From assembly GCF_000296445.1 (NCBI RefSeq), contig NZ_JH815198.1:732975-796974 (forward strand): a stretch of DNA of 64,000 nucleotides, written 5' to 3'. Below, one piece after another: positions 41,113 to 49,582 of the stretch (positions are counted from its first letter, which is position 1; every line of letters begins with the position of its first letter). Origin of the DNA: Slackia piriformis YIT 12062. GTDB lineage: Bacteria; Actinomycetota; Coriobacteriia; Coriobacteriales; Eggerthellaceae. The position numbers and the translations under genes are program-made. The notes beneath the pieces are model-generated. The model did no database searches, was not told where the DNA came from, and worked only from the letters and a program-made list of their open reading frames with translations.

Positions 41113-42741
41113 ATGAGTAATCCTACGACCAACGACGTCCTCAACGCGGTAGCTGCCGCCACCAACGCTCTGTCTGAGCGCAAAGAGGAGGTCAACCGCC
41201 TCAATGTGTTCCCTGTTCCCGATGGAGACACGGGAACGAACATGTCGCTCACCATGCAGATGGTGGTGGACAATCTTGCCAAGCTTTCCATCGGCGCGTC
41301 CAACGCCGAGATTCGCAAGGCAATAACGACGGGCGCTCTCATGGGCGCACGCGGCAACTCCGGCGTCATTACCTCTCAGATTCTTCGTGGACTGTGCGAA
41401 GGCTACGAGGGACACGACGTCTTCGATACCGTTGCGCTCGATTCGTGCTTCGCTCGTGCAGTGGAAGTCTCCTTCCAGGCCGTACGCAAGCCCGTCAAAG
41501 GCACGATTCTCACGGTGGTCGAGGATGCGGCCGCCGCTGCCAAGAAAGCGCGCAAGAAGAAGCTTTCCCTCGAAGAGGCACTCGATGCGGTTGTCGCGGA
41601 GGCGTATGCTTCCGTCCAGCGCACGCCGGACTTCCTTCCCGTCCTGAAGGAGAACAACGTCGTGGATGCGGGCGGTTTCGGCCTTGCCATCCTGATCGAT
41701 GCCTTTGCCGCCTCCATTACCGGTAAAGACGGCTTCGTGGGCGATGCTATGTCGTTCGCCCGTCCCGCTCCGAAGGTCCAGATCGAGCAGATCAACGACT
41801 GGGAGGGTTCCGCCTACCGTTACTGCACCGAGTTCCTCGTTCATTCCGATTCGGTCGATGTTGACGCGGCGAAGGAGTTCCTTCCCACCATGGGCGATTG
41901 CGACCTTATGGTCGGCATGCACCCGAACTTCAAGGTGCATGTGCACTCCAACCGCCCCGACCAGGTTCTGGCATGGTTTTTGACCCATGATTCCCAGATT
42001 TCCGAGGTCCACATCCACAACATGCAGCTCCAGAGCGAAGAGCGCACCGAAAAGCTTGAGCATGAAAAGGAAGAGGCGCGCAAGCCCCTCGGCATCGTGG
42101 CTGTCGCCCCCGGCTCCGGCAACGCCAAGATTCTCGAGTCCCTCGGCGTCGACGTGGTTGTTTCGGGCGGGCAGACCATGAACCCGTCCACGGCGGACAT
42201 TCTTGCGGCTGTCAACAAGGTCAACGCAGACGCGGTCTTGATCCTTCCCAACAACAAGAACATCATCATGGCATCCCAGGCATGCGTAGACGTTTCGGAG
42301 AAACCCTGCGCCGTCGTGGCCACCAAGAGCGTTCCTCAGGCGTTCTCGGCGCTTTTCGGGTTCGATCCCGAGGCCGATCTCGAGTCCAACGTCGAATCCA
42401 TGACGGAGGCGTTCGCTGACGTGAAGACCGGCGAGGTTACCCAGGCGATCAAGGATGCAAAAGACGCTCATGGCAACCCGATCAAAGACGGAGACATCAT
42501 CGGCATCGCCGACGGCTCCATCGAAAGCGTCGGTTCCGACGTTGCTTCTGTCGTGATGTCTTTGCTCGAGGCCATGGACGCCGACGATGCAGACACCATG
42601 ACCATCCTGGCGGGCGAGCAGATGTCCGACGAAGAGCTCGATGCTCTCGTCGCCCGAATCGAAGAGGCCTACGAAGACATCGAGATCGACCCCCATCGCG
42701 GCGAACAGGCCTTGTACCCGGTCGTGTTCTCGCTCGAATAA
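41113..42741 (+). CDS. DAK2-domain fatty acid kinase subunit FakA-like
   Basis: The 542-residue protein has the DhaL-type ATP-binding domain: LNVFPVPDGDTGTNMSLTMQ with Mg-binding Asp residues, MGARGNSGVITSQILRGL. The middle and C-terminal domains match FakA (YloV) proteins (AYRYCTEFLVHSD, HPNFKVHVHSNRPDQVL, PNNKNIIMASQ). FakA phosphorylates fatty acids held by FakB (DegV-type) proteins, feeding PlsX/PlsY phospholipid synthesis. plsX is about 5 kb downstream. No FakB is in the window. GGAG precedes the ATG. Confidence 0.9.
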   Translation: MSNPTTNDVLNAVAAATNALSERKEEVNRLNVFPVPDGDTGTNMSLTMQMVVDNLAKLSIGASNAEIRKAITTGALMGARGNSGVITSQILRGLCEGYEGHDVFDTVALDSCFARAVEVSFQAVRKPVKGTILTVVEDAAAAAKKARKKKLSLEEALDAVVAEAYASVQRTPDFLPVLKENNVVDAGGFGLAILIDAFAASITGKDGFVGDAMSFARPAPKVQIEQINDWEGSAYRYCTEFLVHSDSVDVDAAKEFLPTMGDCDLMVGMHPNFKVHVHSNRPDQVLAWFLTHDSQISEVHIHNMQLQSEERTEKLEHEKEEARKPLGIVAVAPGSGNAKILESLGVDVVVSGGQTMNPSTADILAAVNKVNADAVLILPNNKNIIMASQACVDVSEKPCAVVATKSVPQAFSALFGFDPEADLESNVESMTEAFADVKTGEVTQAIKDAKDAHGNPIKDGDIIGIADGSIESVGSDVASVVMSLLEAMDADDADTMTILAGEQMSDEELDALVARIEEAYEDIEIDPHRGEQALYPVVFSLE

Positions 42742-42759
42742 GACGCCGTCTTTCCCGCT

Positions 42760-44937
42760 ATGATCGACAGACTTGCCGCCGCTTTAAGGCTGGAATCCCC
42801 TGCAAGCTCCATTGCAGGGGTCAGTTCCGCCCGAGCGGCGGCTTTATCTCATATGGGCATACAAAGCGTGCGTGACATGCTTCGCCATTACCCTCGCCGC
42901 TATATAGACATGTCCGCCCTTGCCACGATTGCCGATGCCGTCATCGGCAAGCCGGCCACGATTGTCGCCCAGGTCCACGAGGTCAAGCTCAAGCATCCCA
43001 AGCCGAAGTTCGATCTTGTCGAAGTGACTCTTGTGGACGGAACCTCCACGCTTATCGCGACGTTCTTTCGCCAAGCGTGGCTTGCGAAGACTCTTTCTCC
43101 CGGCATGAGAGTAAGCGTCGCAGGCGTCGTGGAGTTCAATTACGGCTTCAAGCGCATGACCATGCCGTTTTTGGACCGTCTCGACGAGGGCGACTCGGTT
43201 GATTTCGGGCGCATCGTTGCCGTGCACGCTGCTTCCGAGAAACTTCCTGCGGGCCAGATTCGCCGTCTGATTCTGAATGCCCTTTCGGCAACCGCCGGCG
43301 AACACGATCCTCTGCCCTTGAAGCTTCGCAGCCGCTACAGGCTTATGTCTCGAACGAATGCGGCAAGAGCCATCCATTTCCCCCGGTCGAATGAAGAGCT
43401 TCGCCAGGCTCGAAGAAGGCTGGTCTACGAAGAGATCCTGATGCTCGAGCTGCACCTGATGCGCGAGCAGAAAGAGCGCGTGTCGGGCAAGCCTTCCTGC
43501 GCCCACATGCCGGGAGGTCCGTGCTTCGATCGCCTTTTTGCCGCCCTTCCGTTCGAGCCCACGGACGACCAGCTGTGCGCGATAGAGGATATCGGCTGCG
43601 ACATGGCGGCCCAGCGTCCTATGGACCGCATGGTGTTGGGCGATGTCGGCACGGGAAAGACCATCGTTGCCGCCTTCGCGCTCGCCATCGTCGCCGACTC
43701 GGGAACCCAGGCTTTGATGATGGGCCCGACCGAAGTGCTCGCCCAGCAGTACGCTTCCTCTTTGGGGCCGCTGCTTGACCAGTCGGGCATTTCCTGGGGG
43801 TTGCTGTGCGCCTCCACTCCGCGTGAAGAGCGTCAGAGGCTTCTTGCGCTTCTGGCTTCAGGTGATTTGTGCGTCCTGTTCGGAACGCACGCCTTGCTCG
43901 AGAGCGATGTCGTCTGCAAGTCCTGCACGCTGGTCGTCATCGACGAGGAACAGCGTTTCGGCGTCGGGCAGCGAGACGCGCTTCGCGCGAAAGGACTCAA
44001 TCCCGATTACCTCTCGCTCACGGCAACGCCTATTCCTCGCTCTCTCGCTTTGGCGCTTTACGGGGCCACAGCGCTTTCCTACGTGCGTCAGAAACCGGGA
44101 GGTGCGGCTGGCCGCACGACAAGCGTCGTGGGGTTCAGACAGCGAGGCGTTGCCTACGATGCGGCTCTTGAGGCGTGCAGGCGGGGAGAGCAGGCGTATG
44201 TGGTTTGCCCGCTGGTTGGCAAGAAACGCCCGCAGGAGGCCGTGCGACCTTCCCATTTCCGCGGGGGTCATTCCGAGCCTTTCGAAGGGCAGGAGCTTGA
44301 GCCTTACATCGACTCCGACTACGACATGCTCGACGACAACCCGAAAGCAGCTGAGGCGGAGGCTGCGTTTTTGCAGGCCAAAACCTTTTCTGAATACACC
44401 GTCGGTCTTTTGCACGGACGAATGAAGCCCGCGGAAAAACGCGAAGTCATGGAGCGGTTCAGGGCGGGGGATATCGATGTGCTGGTCAGCACCACCGTCA
44501 TCGAAGTGGGCGTGGACGTCGCAAACGCCACGGTTATGATCGTCGAGGATGCCGACCGCTTTGGCCTTGCGCAGCTTCATCAGCTCCGAGGGCGCATCGG
44601 CCGCGGCGAGAAGCCCGGCCAGGCGTTTTTGGTGGCATCGTCTTCCGACGCTGAGGCCATGGAGCGCCTTTCGGCGATGGAGCGTACCGAAGACGGCTTC
44701 GAGCTTGCGGAATTCGACCTGTCGTTTCGTCGCGAGGGCGATATCCTCGGGAATAGACAGCACGGGGCCTCTTCGCTCAAGCTCGTCAACATCGTGCGCG
44801 ATCGCGCCGTTGTCGAGGCTGCGCATGCCGATGCGCTCAAGATTGTGTCGGACGATCCGGGGATTGCCCCCGAGGAGCTTACGGTTCTTCGCCACGAGCT
44901 TGCCGCCGTGTTTCCTTCGGATGCGGACGGACGCTAA
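42760..44937 (+). CDS. recG: ATP-dependent DNA helicase RecG
   Basis: RecG remodels stalled forks and Holliday junctions. The 725-residue protein has an N-terminal wedge/OB domain (IVAQVHEVKLKHPKPKFDLVEVTL), Walker A LGDVGTGKTIVAAFAL near residue 292, DEEQRFGVGQRD near 394, TATPIPRSLALALYG and motif VI HQLRGRIGRGEKPG, then the TRG-like end. Length fits. It lies 18 bases after the FakA-like gene, as in many Gram-positives. Confidence 0.95.
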   Translation: MIDRLAAALRLESPASSIAGVSSARAAALSHMGIQSVRDMLRHYPRRYIDMSALATIADAVIGKPATIVAQVHEVKLKHPKPKFDLVEVTLVDGTSTLIATFFRQAWLAKTLSPGMRVSVAGVVEFNYGFKRMTMPFLDRLDEGDSVDFGRIVAVHAASEKLPAGQIRRLILNALSATAGEHDPLPLKLRSRYRLMSRTNAARAIHFPRSNEELRQARRRLVYEEILMLELHLMREQKERVSGKPSCAHMPGGPCFDRLFAALPFEPTDDQLCAIEDIGCDMAAQRPMDRMVLGDVGTGKTIVAAFALAIVADSGTQALMMGPTEVLAQQYASSLGPLLDQSGISWGLLCASTPREERQRLLALLASGDLCVLFGTHALLESDVVCKSCTLVVIDEEQRFGVGQRDALRAKGLNPDYLSLTATPIPRSLALALYGATALSYVRQKPGGAAGRTTSVVGFRQRGVAYDAALEACRRGEQAYVVCPLVGKKRPQEAVRPSHFRGGHSEPFEGQELEPYIDSDYDMLDDNPKAAEAEAAFLQAKTFSEYTVGLLHGRMKPAEKREVMERFRAGDIDVLVSTTVIEVGVDVANATVMIVEDADRFGLAQLHQLRGRIGRGEKPGQAFLVASSSDAEAMERLSAMERTEDGFELAEFDLSFRREGDILGNRQHGASSLKLVNIVRDRAVVEAAHADALKIVSDDPGIAPEELTVLRHELAAVFPSDADGR

Positions 44938-44995
44938 TTTCGTCTGCACCGATGGGTCGCCGAGCAGGCGGCTTTCATGTCGAGAAAGGATGATG

Positions 44996-45571
44996 ATGCG
45001 AGTTATCGCAGGTTTGTATAAAGGAAGGCCTCTGGCCGCCCCGAAGGGTTCAAACACGCGTCCTACCACCGACCGTGTCAAAGAATCGCTGATGAGCACG
45101 CTGCTTTCGGCTTGCGGGTCCTTTGACGGGGCTTATGTGCTTGATGCTTTCGCCGGTAGCGGGGCGTTGGGAATCGAGTGCATCTCCCGCGGCGCTGCCG
45201 CGGCCCATTTCTTCGAGCGCGACCGCAACGCTTTGGCCGCATTGCGGGAAAACATAGGAAAGCTCGGGATATCTTCCGACCAAGCGCGCGTCTTTCGTGC
45301 CGATATCATGAAAAACCCTCCGGTCATCGGAGCTGTTTCGTACGATATCGTTTTTCTCGACCCCCCTTACGCTTATTCGTTCGAGGATGTCGTGGGTCTT
45401 GTTCTCAAGCTCAAAGACCACGGGCGGCTTGCGCAGGGATGCGTGGTCAGCTACGAGCACGCCGCCGAGGACGATCTTGTTGCGTTTTTCGACATGCGGG
45501 GCATAGAGATGGATATACTTGCCAGCAAACGCTTTGCGACGACGGTCATAGACCTCGTGCAATTCAACTAA
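44996..45571 (+). CDS. rsmD: 16S rRNA m2G966 methyltransferase RsmD
   Basis: The 191-residue protein has MRVIAGLYKGRPLAAPKGSNTRPTTDRVKESL, LDAFAGSGALGIECISRGA (SAM motif I) and the catalytic DPPY in VFLDPPYAYS, the RsmD set. It methylates G966 of 16S rRNA. Three ATGs in a row precede the sequence; the third has the best spacing from GAAAGGA. coaD follows 19 bases later, the usual rsmD-coaD pair. Confidence 0.94.
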   Translation: MRVIAGLYKGRPLAAPKGSNTRPTTDRVKESLMSTLLSACGSFDGAYVLDAFAGSGALGIECISRGAAAAHFFERDRNALAALRENIGKLGISSDQARVFRADIMKNPPVIGAVSYDIVFLDPPYAYSFEDVVGLVLKLKDHGRLAQGCVVSYEHAAEDDLVAFFDMRGIEMDILASKRFATTVIDLVQFN

Positions 45572-45590
45572 CACAAGGAGGAAATCAGCT

Positions 45591-46073
45591 ATGAGGAAAG
45601 CCTTGGTTCCGGGAACGTTCGATCCCATTACCAACGGTCATCTTGATGTTATAGGCCGCGCATCCCAGATGTTCGACGAAATCGTGGTGGGAGTCGCCAA
45701 CTCGGCGAAGAAGGGCCCGTTGTTCTCCATCGAAGAACGTGTCGCCTTCGCTCGCGAGGCTACGGCAGGCATGGACAACGTTACGGTTATGCCGTTCAAC
45801 GATCTGCTCGTTCACTTCGCGGAAGAAATCAACGCGAACGTCGTTGTCAAGGGTTTGAGGGCCATTACCGACTTCGAATACGAGTTCCAGATGACTGCGG
45901 CGAACTACCGCCTCGACAGCAACATAGAGACAATGTTTATCATGTCTCCTCCGCAGTATATGTATCTCTCGAGCTCGATTGTTCGAGAGATCGCCCACTT
46001 CAAAGGCGAGGTGGGCGATTTGGTGCCCGCTTGCGTGGAGCAGGCGCTGCGTGAGCGCTTCGCCAACAACTAG
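45591..46073 (+). CDS. coaD: phosphopantetheine adenylyltransferase
   Basis: CoaD converts 4'-phosphopantetheine to dephospho-CoA. The 160-residue protein begins MRKALVPGTFDPITNGHLDVIGRA with the nucleotidyltransferase TxGH-type motif, and has VVKGLRAITDFEYEFQM and the C-terminal YLSSSIVREIAHFKG. AAGGAGG precedes the start. Together with coaC at 146 it is the second coenzyme A gene in the window, though not linked to it. Confidence 0.96.
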   Translation: MRKALVPGTFDPITNGHLDVIGRASQMFDEIVVGVANSAKKGPLFSIEERVAFAREATAGMDNVTVMPFNDLLVHFAEEINANVVVKGLRAITDFEYEFQMTAANYRLDSNIETMFIMSPPQYMYLSSSIVREIAHFKGEVGDLVPACVEQALRERFANN

Positions 46074-46251
46074 GAAAGCCTCTTTCCCCGCATGCCCATA
46101 TGGAGAAAGCATCGACGCGGGCTATTCATGGTAGAATATCTTGATATTATGCGCGGTCCGTCTCATCGGCTCGCCTTCAAAACAGCGATCGGGCGCAAGC
46201 CCGTGTGGAAAAACGCAGCTTAAACGCAGCAATTACGAAAGGGACAACACA

Positions 46252-46719
46252 ATGGACGAAACAGGAGTTCTTGGACTTATCGAGGAGCTCTCCATTCTTC
46301 TCGAGGACTCCAAGCCGGTGTTTGGCAAGGGCAATCTTCGCCAGGTCGACATTGCGGCGGCTTTCGAAATCATGGATGAAATTCGCGATACGTTCCCGGG
46401 CGAATTCGCCCAGGCTCGTCAGATCGTGCGCGAGCGTCAGAGCCTTATCGATGACGCCGAAGCGGAGAGCGCTCGTTTGATCGAGGACGCGCGCAGCCAA
46501 GCTATGACGATTGCTTCGGAGCAGGAGATCGTTCGCATCGCCCAGCAGCAGGCGGATACCATCATGGCCGACGCCCGCGAGCTCGAGCGTCAGACCCGCG
46601 CCGGCGCGGAAGATTACGCGGACGAGGTCTTCGGCCACGTCGAGCAGAGCCTCGACACGCTTATCACGAGCGTTCGCCGTTGCCGCGACCGCCTCAACAA
46701 CCAAGGTATCGGCCGATAA
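46252..46719 (+). CDS. coiled-coil protein of the ATP synthase subunit b-like type
   Basis: The 155-residue protein is mostly a helical coiled coil with repeating Ala/Glu/Arg (RQSLIDDAEAESARLIEDA, ADTIMADARELERQTRAGAED). It lacks a transmembrane segment, so it is not a true F-type subunit b. Similar proteins lie between coaD and the DUF177/rpmF genes in other actinobacteria, with no known role; a cell-division or scaffold function is a guess. Its stop overlaps the next start as TAATG. Confidence 0.7.
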   Translation: MDETGVLGLIEELSILLEDSKPVFGKGNLRQVDIAAAFEIMDEIRDTFPGEFAQARQIVRERQSLIDDAEAESARLIEDARSQAMTIASEQEIVRIAQQQADTIMADARELERQTRAGAEDYADEVFGHVEQSLDTLITSVRRCRDRLNNQGIGR

Positions 46720-47267
46720 TGGAGCGCCTTGTCATCGAGGTTCCCGCCGAACTCTTCGCCCCTGCGGAGAGTTCTTCGTTTGACGGTGTGTTTGACATGG
46801 GGTCGTTCGATTGCGGCCCCGACGCCTACACGTGCTCTCAACCTATGGAATACCATGTTCTGGTGAGCAACGTCGGCGGAGCCCTGCTTGTCGGCGGTAC
46901 CGTCGAAGGTGAAGTGACCACTTCGTGCGGCCGCTGCCTGGAGGACGTGGTCATTCCCATTAAGGGCGAGGTCGAAGGCTATTTCATTATAGAAGGGGAG
47001 GGCGAAGCGCCCGAGGATATGGACGAAGATGAATTCGACGTCCTTCCTGAGTCCCACATCATCGATCTTGAGTCGCTTCTGCGAGCGGCCGTGCTGGTCG
47101 ATTTGCCGCTCGTTCCGCTCTGCGACGAAGAGTGCCTGGGTATTTGTTCGCAATGCGGGCATAACCTCAACGAAGGTCCCTGCGAATGCCGTGCTTCCGA
47201 GCAGGACGAGATTTCTTTGGGAAGGAACAATCCATTCGCCGCCCTTAAAGGCATCTCGTTCGATTAG
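46719..47267 (+). CDS. DUF177 (YceD-like) protein
   Basis: The 182-residue protein has the DUF177 core LLVGGTVEGEVTTSCGRCLEDVVIPI followed by an acidic stretch and the C-terminal cysteine set LCDEECLGICSQCGHNLNEGPCEC, probably zinc-binding. Members are encoded beside rpmF across bacteria and are thought to act in 23S rRNA accumulation. Here rpmF follows about 200 bases later with its own promoter. Confidence 0.9.
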   Translation: MERLVIEVPAELFAPAESSSFDGVFDMGSFDCGPDAYTCSQPMEYHVLVSNVGGALLVGGTVEGEVTTSCGRCLEDVVIPIKGEVEGYFIIEGEGEAPEDMDEDEFDVLPESHIIDLESLLRAAVLVDLPLVPLCDEECLGICSQCGHNLNEGPCECRASEQDEISLGRNNPFAALKGISFD

Positions 47268-47360
47268 GGTTTTCACGCGCAATCGCACGGCGTGCACATC
47301 GGCTTCTTCCGAAGCCCCTTCGCGTTGGAGTATTTTTTTCGACAGGTTCGCCTTCGCGAC

Positions 47361-47389
47361 TTGCGAAGAGCCAAGGGCTTTGATAGTAT
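47361..47389 (+). promoter_or_regulatory. promoter of rpmF
   Basis: TTGCGA (47361-47366), a 17-base spacer and TAGTAT (47384-47389) stand about 78 bases before the rpmF start. Confidence 0.65.
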
Positions 47390-47466
47390 TTCGTTTCGTC
47401 TGATTTTATAGATATGTACCGTTTCGACCAAATACGTTGGTCGAGGGGATAAGGAGATGGAAAACC

Positions 47467-47646
47467 ATGGCAGTGCCTAAGCAAAAGACTGGTCGTGCTC
47501 GTACTCATTCTCGCCGTAGCGCTAACAGCGTTATCGCTACCCCTGCTCGCTCCACCTGCCCTCAGTGCGGCGAGGTGAAGTTGCCTCATCGCGTATGCGG
47601 CAATTGCGGCTATTATGGCAAGCGTGAGGTTCTCGACGTCGAGTAA
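47467..47646 (+). CDS. rpmF: ribosomal protein bL32
   Basis: The 59-residue protein begins MAVPKQKTGRARTHSRRSAN and has a zinc site with CPQC and CGNC. It is a large-subunit ribosomal protein. AAGGAGATGG precedes the chosen ATG; ten further upstream codons in frame are not part of the family. The rpmF-plsX order is conserved in bacteria. Confidence 0.96.
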   Translation: MAVPKQKTGRARTHSRRSANSVIATPARSTCPQCGEVKLPHRVCGNCGYYGKREVLDVE

Positions 47647-47677
47647 CGAGAACATTACAAAGTTCCAGCATTATTGC

Positions 47678-47704
47678 GAATGCCGGCTCATGGGGCCGGC
47701 ATTC
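47678..47704 (+). terminator. hairpin after rpmF
   Basis: A perfect 10-bp stem GAATGCCGGC / GCCGGCATTC with a 7-base loop. It lacks a T tract, so termination may be partial and allow read-through to plsX. Confidence 0.6.
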
Positions 47705-47801
47705 GTGTATAAAGAGTTCGTTGTGTTTAATTTTTACGCATACCGAACCAAAGTAATACTGTACGATTGCATACGATGAATCACGTATCGAAAGGACTCA
47801 C

Positions 47802-48800
47802 ATGTCGCATACTGATACGGTTACTATCGCCGTTGATGCAATGGGAGGGGACAACGCTCCCGAAGTTGTGCTCGAAGGGGTTGCCGAGGCACTTGCCGAA
47901 GACCCCTGCATCGAAGTTCTCCTTGTCGGCCCCTCCGAGGTCGTCGAGCCGTTTGCAAGCTCTCATGCGCATTGCATAGCGCAGCCCGCGTCCGAGGTGA
48001 TCGCCATGGACGAGCATCCTGCGGAGGCTGTTCGCCGCAAGAAGGATTCCTCGATCGTGGTCGGCTGTCGCGCGGTCAAAGAGGGTAGGGCGCAAGGATT
48101 TTTCTCTGCGGGCTCTACGGGTGCGTGCCTTGCGGGCGCAACGCTTGTCGTCGGCCGCATTAAAGGCGTTCAGCGTCCCGCGCTCTGCAGCGTCATTCCT
48201 TCCCCTGTTGCTCCTGTCGTTATGGCGGATATCGGGGCGAATGCTGATTGCAAGCCCGAATATCTCGTGCAATTCGCCCAGATGGCCTCCATTTATGCAG
48301 AGAAGATCGTTGGCATTGAAAACCCCCGCGTTGCTTTGCTCAACATAGGCGAAGAAGACACCAAAGGCTCCCAGTTCGCGCAACAGGCTTTCGCCCTTAT
48401 GAAGGAAAAGGTTTCCAACTTCGCGGGCAACGCCGAGGGGCGCGATATCGTGACCGCTGGCTTCGACGTCATCGTCACCGACGGGTTTACGGGCAATGTA
48501 GTCTTGAAGACCGTAGAGGGTACGGCCAAGGCTCTTTTCGGTGCGCTGAAAAACGTCATGACGTCTTCGCTGAAGACGAAAATCGGCGCTTTGGCGGTTA
48601 AATCCGACCTCAAGAGCCTCAAGGAGAGCATCAGCGCCGATACGTACGGCGGGGCTCCTTTGCTGGGCGTCAAGGGGGTATGCCTTGTCGGCCATGGCTC
48701 AAGCAACGCCACGGCCATCAAGAACGGCGTGCTCGCGTCGGCGGCCATGGTTCGCAAGGATGTTTCCGGATGCATTGCCGAGGCGGTGGGTAAGCGATGA
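47802..48800 (+). CDS. plsX: phosphate acyltransferase PlsX
   Basis: PlsX transfers acyl groups from ACP to phosphate, giving acyl-phosphate for PlsY in phospholipid synthesis. The 332-residue protein has VTIAVDAMGGDNAPEVVLEG, SAGSTGACLAGA and VTDGFTGNVVLKTVEG. It overlaps rnc by four bases (ATGA). The start has AAAGGA upstream. Confidence 0.95.
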   Translation: MSHTDTVTIAVDAMGGDNAPEVVLEGVAEALAEDPCIEVLLVGPSEVVEPFASSHAHCIAQPASEVIAMDEHPAEAVRRKKDSSIVVGCRAVKEGRAQGFFSAGSTGACLAGATLVVGRIKGVQRPALCSVIPSPVAPVVMADIGANADCKPEYLVQFAQMASIYAEKIVGIENPRVALLNIGEEDTKGSQFAQQAFALMKEKVSNFAGNAEGRDIVTAGFDVIVTDGFTGNVVLKTVEGTAKALFGALKNVMTSSLKTKIGALAVKSDLKSLKESISADTYGGAPLLGVKGVCLVGHGSSNATAIKNGVLASAAMVRKDVSGCIAEAVGKR

Positions 48801-49573
48801 CCCGTACCGAAGAGCAGCAAAGGAAGGTCGAAGAGGCGCAGCGCATCATCGGCCGCGACTTCGACGACCCCGACATTCTTCTTTCGGCGATAACCCACCC
48901 TTCCGCAACGGAGGGAAAGCCCGTCAAATTCAGCTATGAGCGCCTGGAGTTTCTGGGCGACAGCATCCTTGGGGCTATTGTCGCGAACGAGGCTTTTCAC
49001 GAATACCCTGAGCTTGACGAGGGCGGCTTGACGCGAATCAAAGTCGCGCTGGTTTCTGGAACAAGCCTGGCCGAGGTTGCTGAAAAGCTCGGCTTCGCCG
49101 ACGTGATCGTGTTCGGATCATCCGAACGGGGAACGGGCAGGCGAGGTTTGCACTCTGCGCTTGAAAACGTCTACGAGGCCGTTGTGGCCGCGCTGTTCCT
49201 GGATTCCGGCATTGCCGGCGCTCAGGCGTTCGTGCGCCGGACGCTCATTCCCAAGATGTCCGTCGAGATGGCGCGCGAGCCCGAGAATCCGAAAAGCGCC
49301 TTGCAGGAGAAGTTGCAGGAAGAGGGAATTACTCCTACATACAAGCTCGTAGAGACGCAGGGGCCTCCGCACGACAGGACGTTTGTCTCGCAGGTTTTCG
49401 CAGGCATGAAAGCGCTCGCAAGCGGCATGGGTCGCACGAAGAAGGAAGCCGAGAGCCAGGCGGCCAAAACGGCGCTCGATGCGCTCGGTTTCACCAAAGC
49501 TTCGAAAGCGGACAAGGCGAAGGCAAAGCGCGAAAAGAAGCAGTCGAGAACTGAGAAGAAAAACAAGGGATAG
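48797..49573 (+). CDS. rnc: ribonuclease III
   Basis: RNase III cuts double-stranded RNA, including rRNA precursors. The 258-residue protein has the signature ERLEFLGDSILGAIVANEAF, the second catalytic region ENVYEAVVAALFLDSG, and a dsRNA-binding domain (NPKSALQEKLQEEGITPTYKLV). A Lys-rich C-terminal tail (KADKAKAKREKKQSRTEKKNKG is 22 residues; key bases are Lys/Arg) goes beyond the usual end. It is followed nine bases later by smc. Confidence 0.95.
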   Translation: MTRTEEQQRKVEEAQRIIGRDFDDPDILLSAITHPSATEGKPVKFSYERLEFLGDSILGAIVANEAFHEYPELDEGGLTRIKVALVSGTSLAEVAEKLGFADVIVFGSSERGTGRRGLHSALENVYEAVVAALFLDSGIAGAQAFVRRTLIPKMSVEMAREPENPKSALQEKLQEEGITPTYKLVETQGPPHDRTFVSQVFAGMKALASGMGRTKKEAESQAAKTALDALGFTKASKADKAKAKREKKQSRTEKKNKG

Positions 49574-49582
49574 GCATTCTGC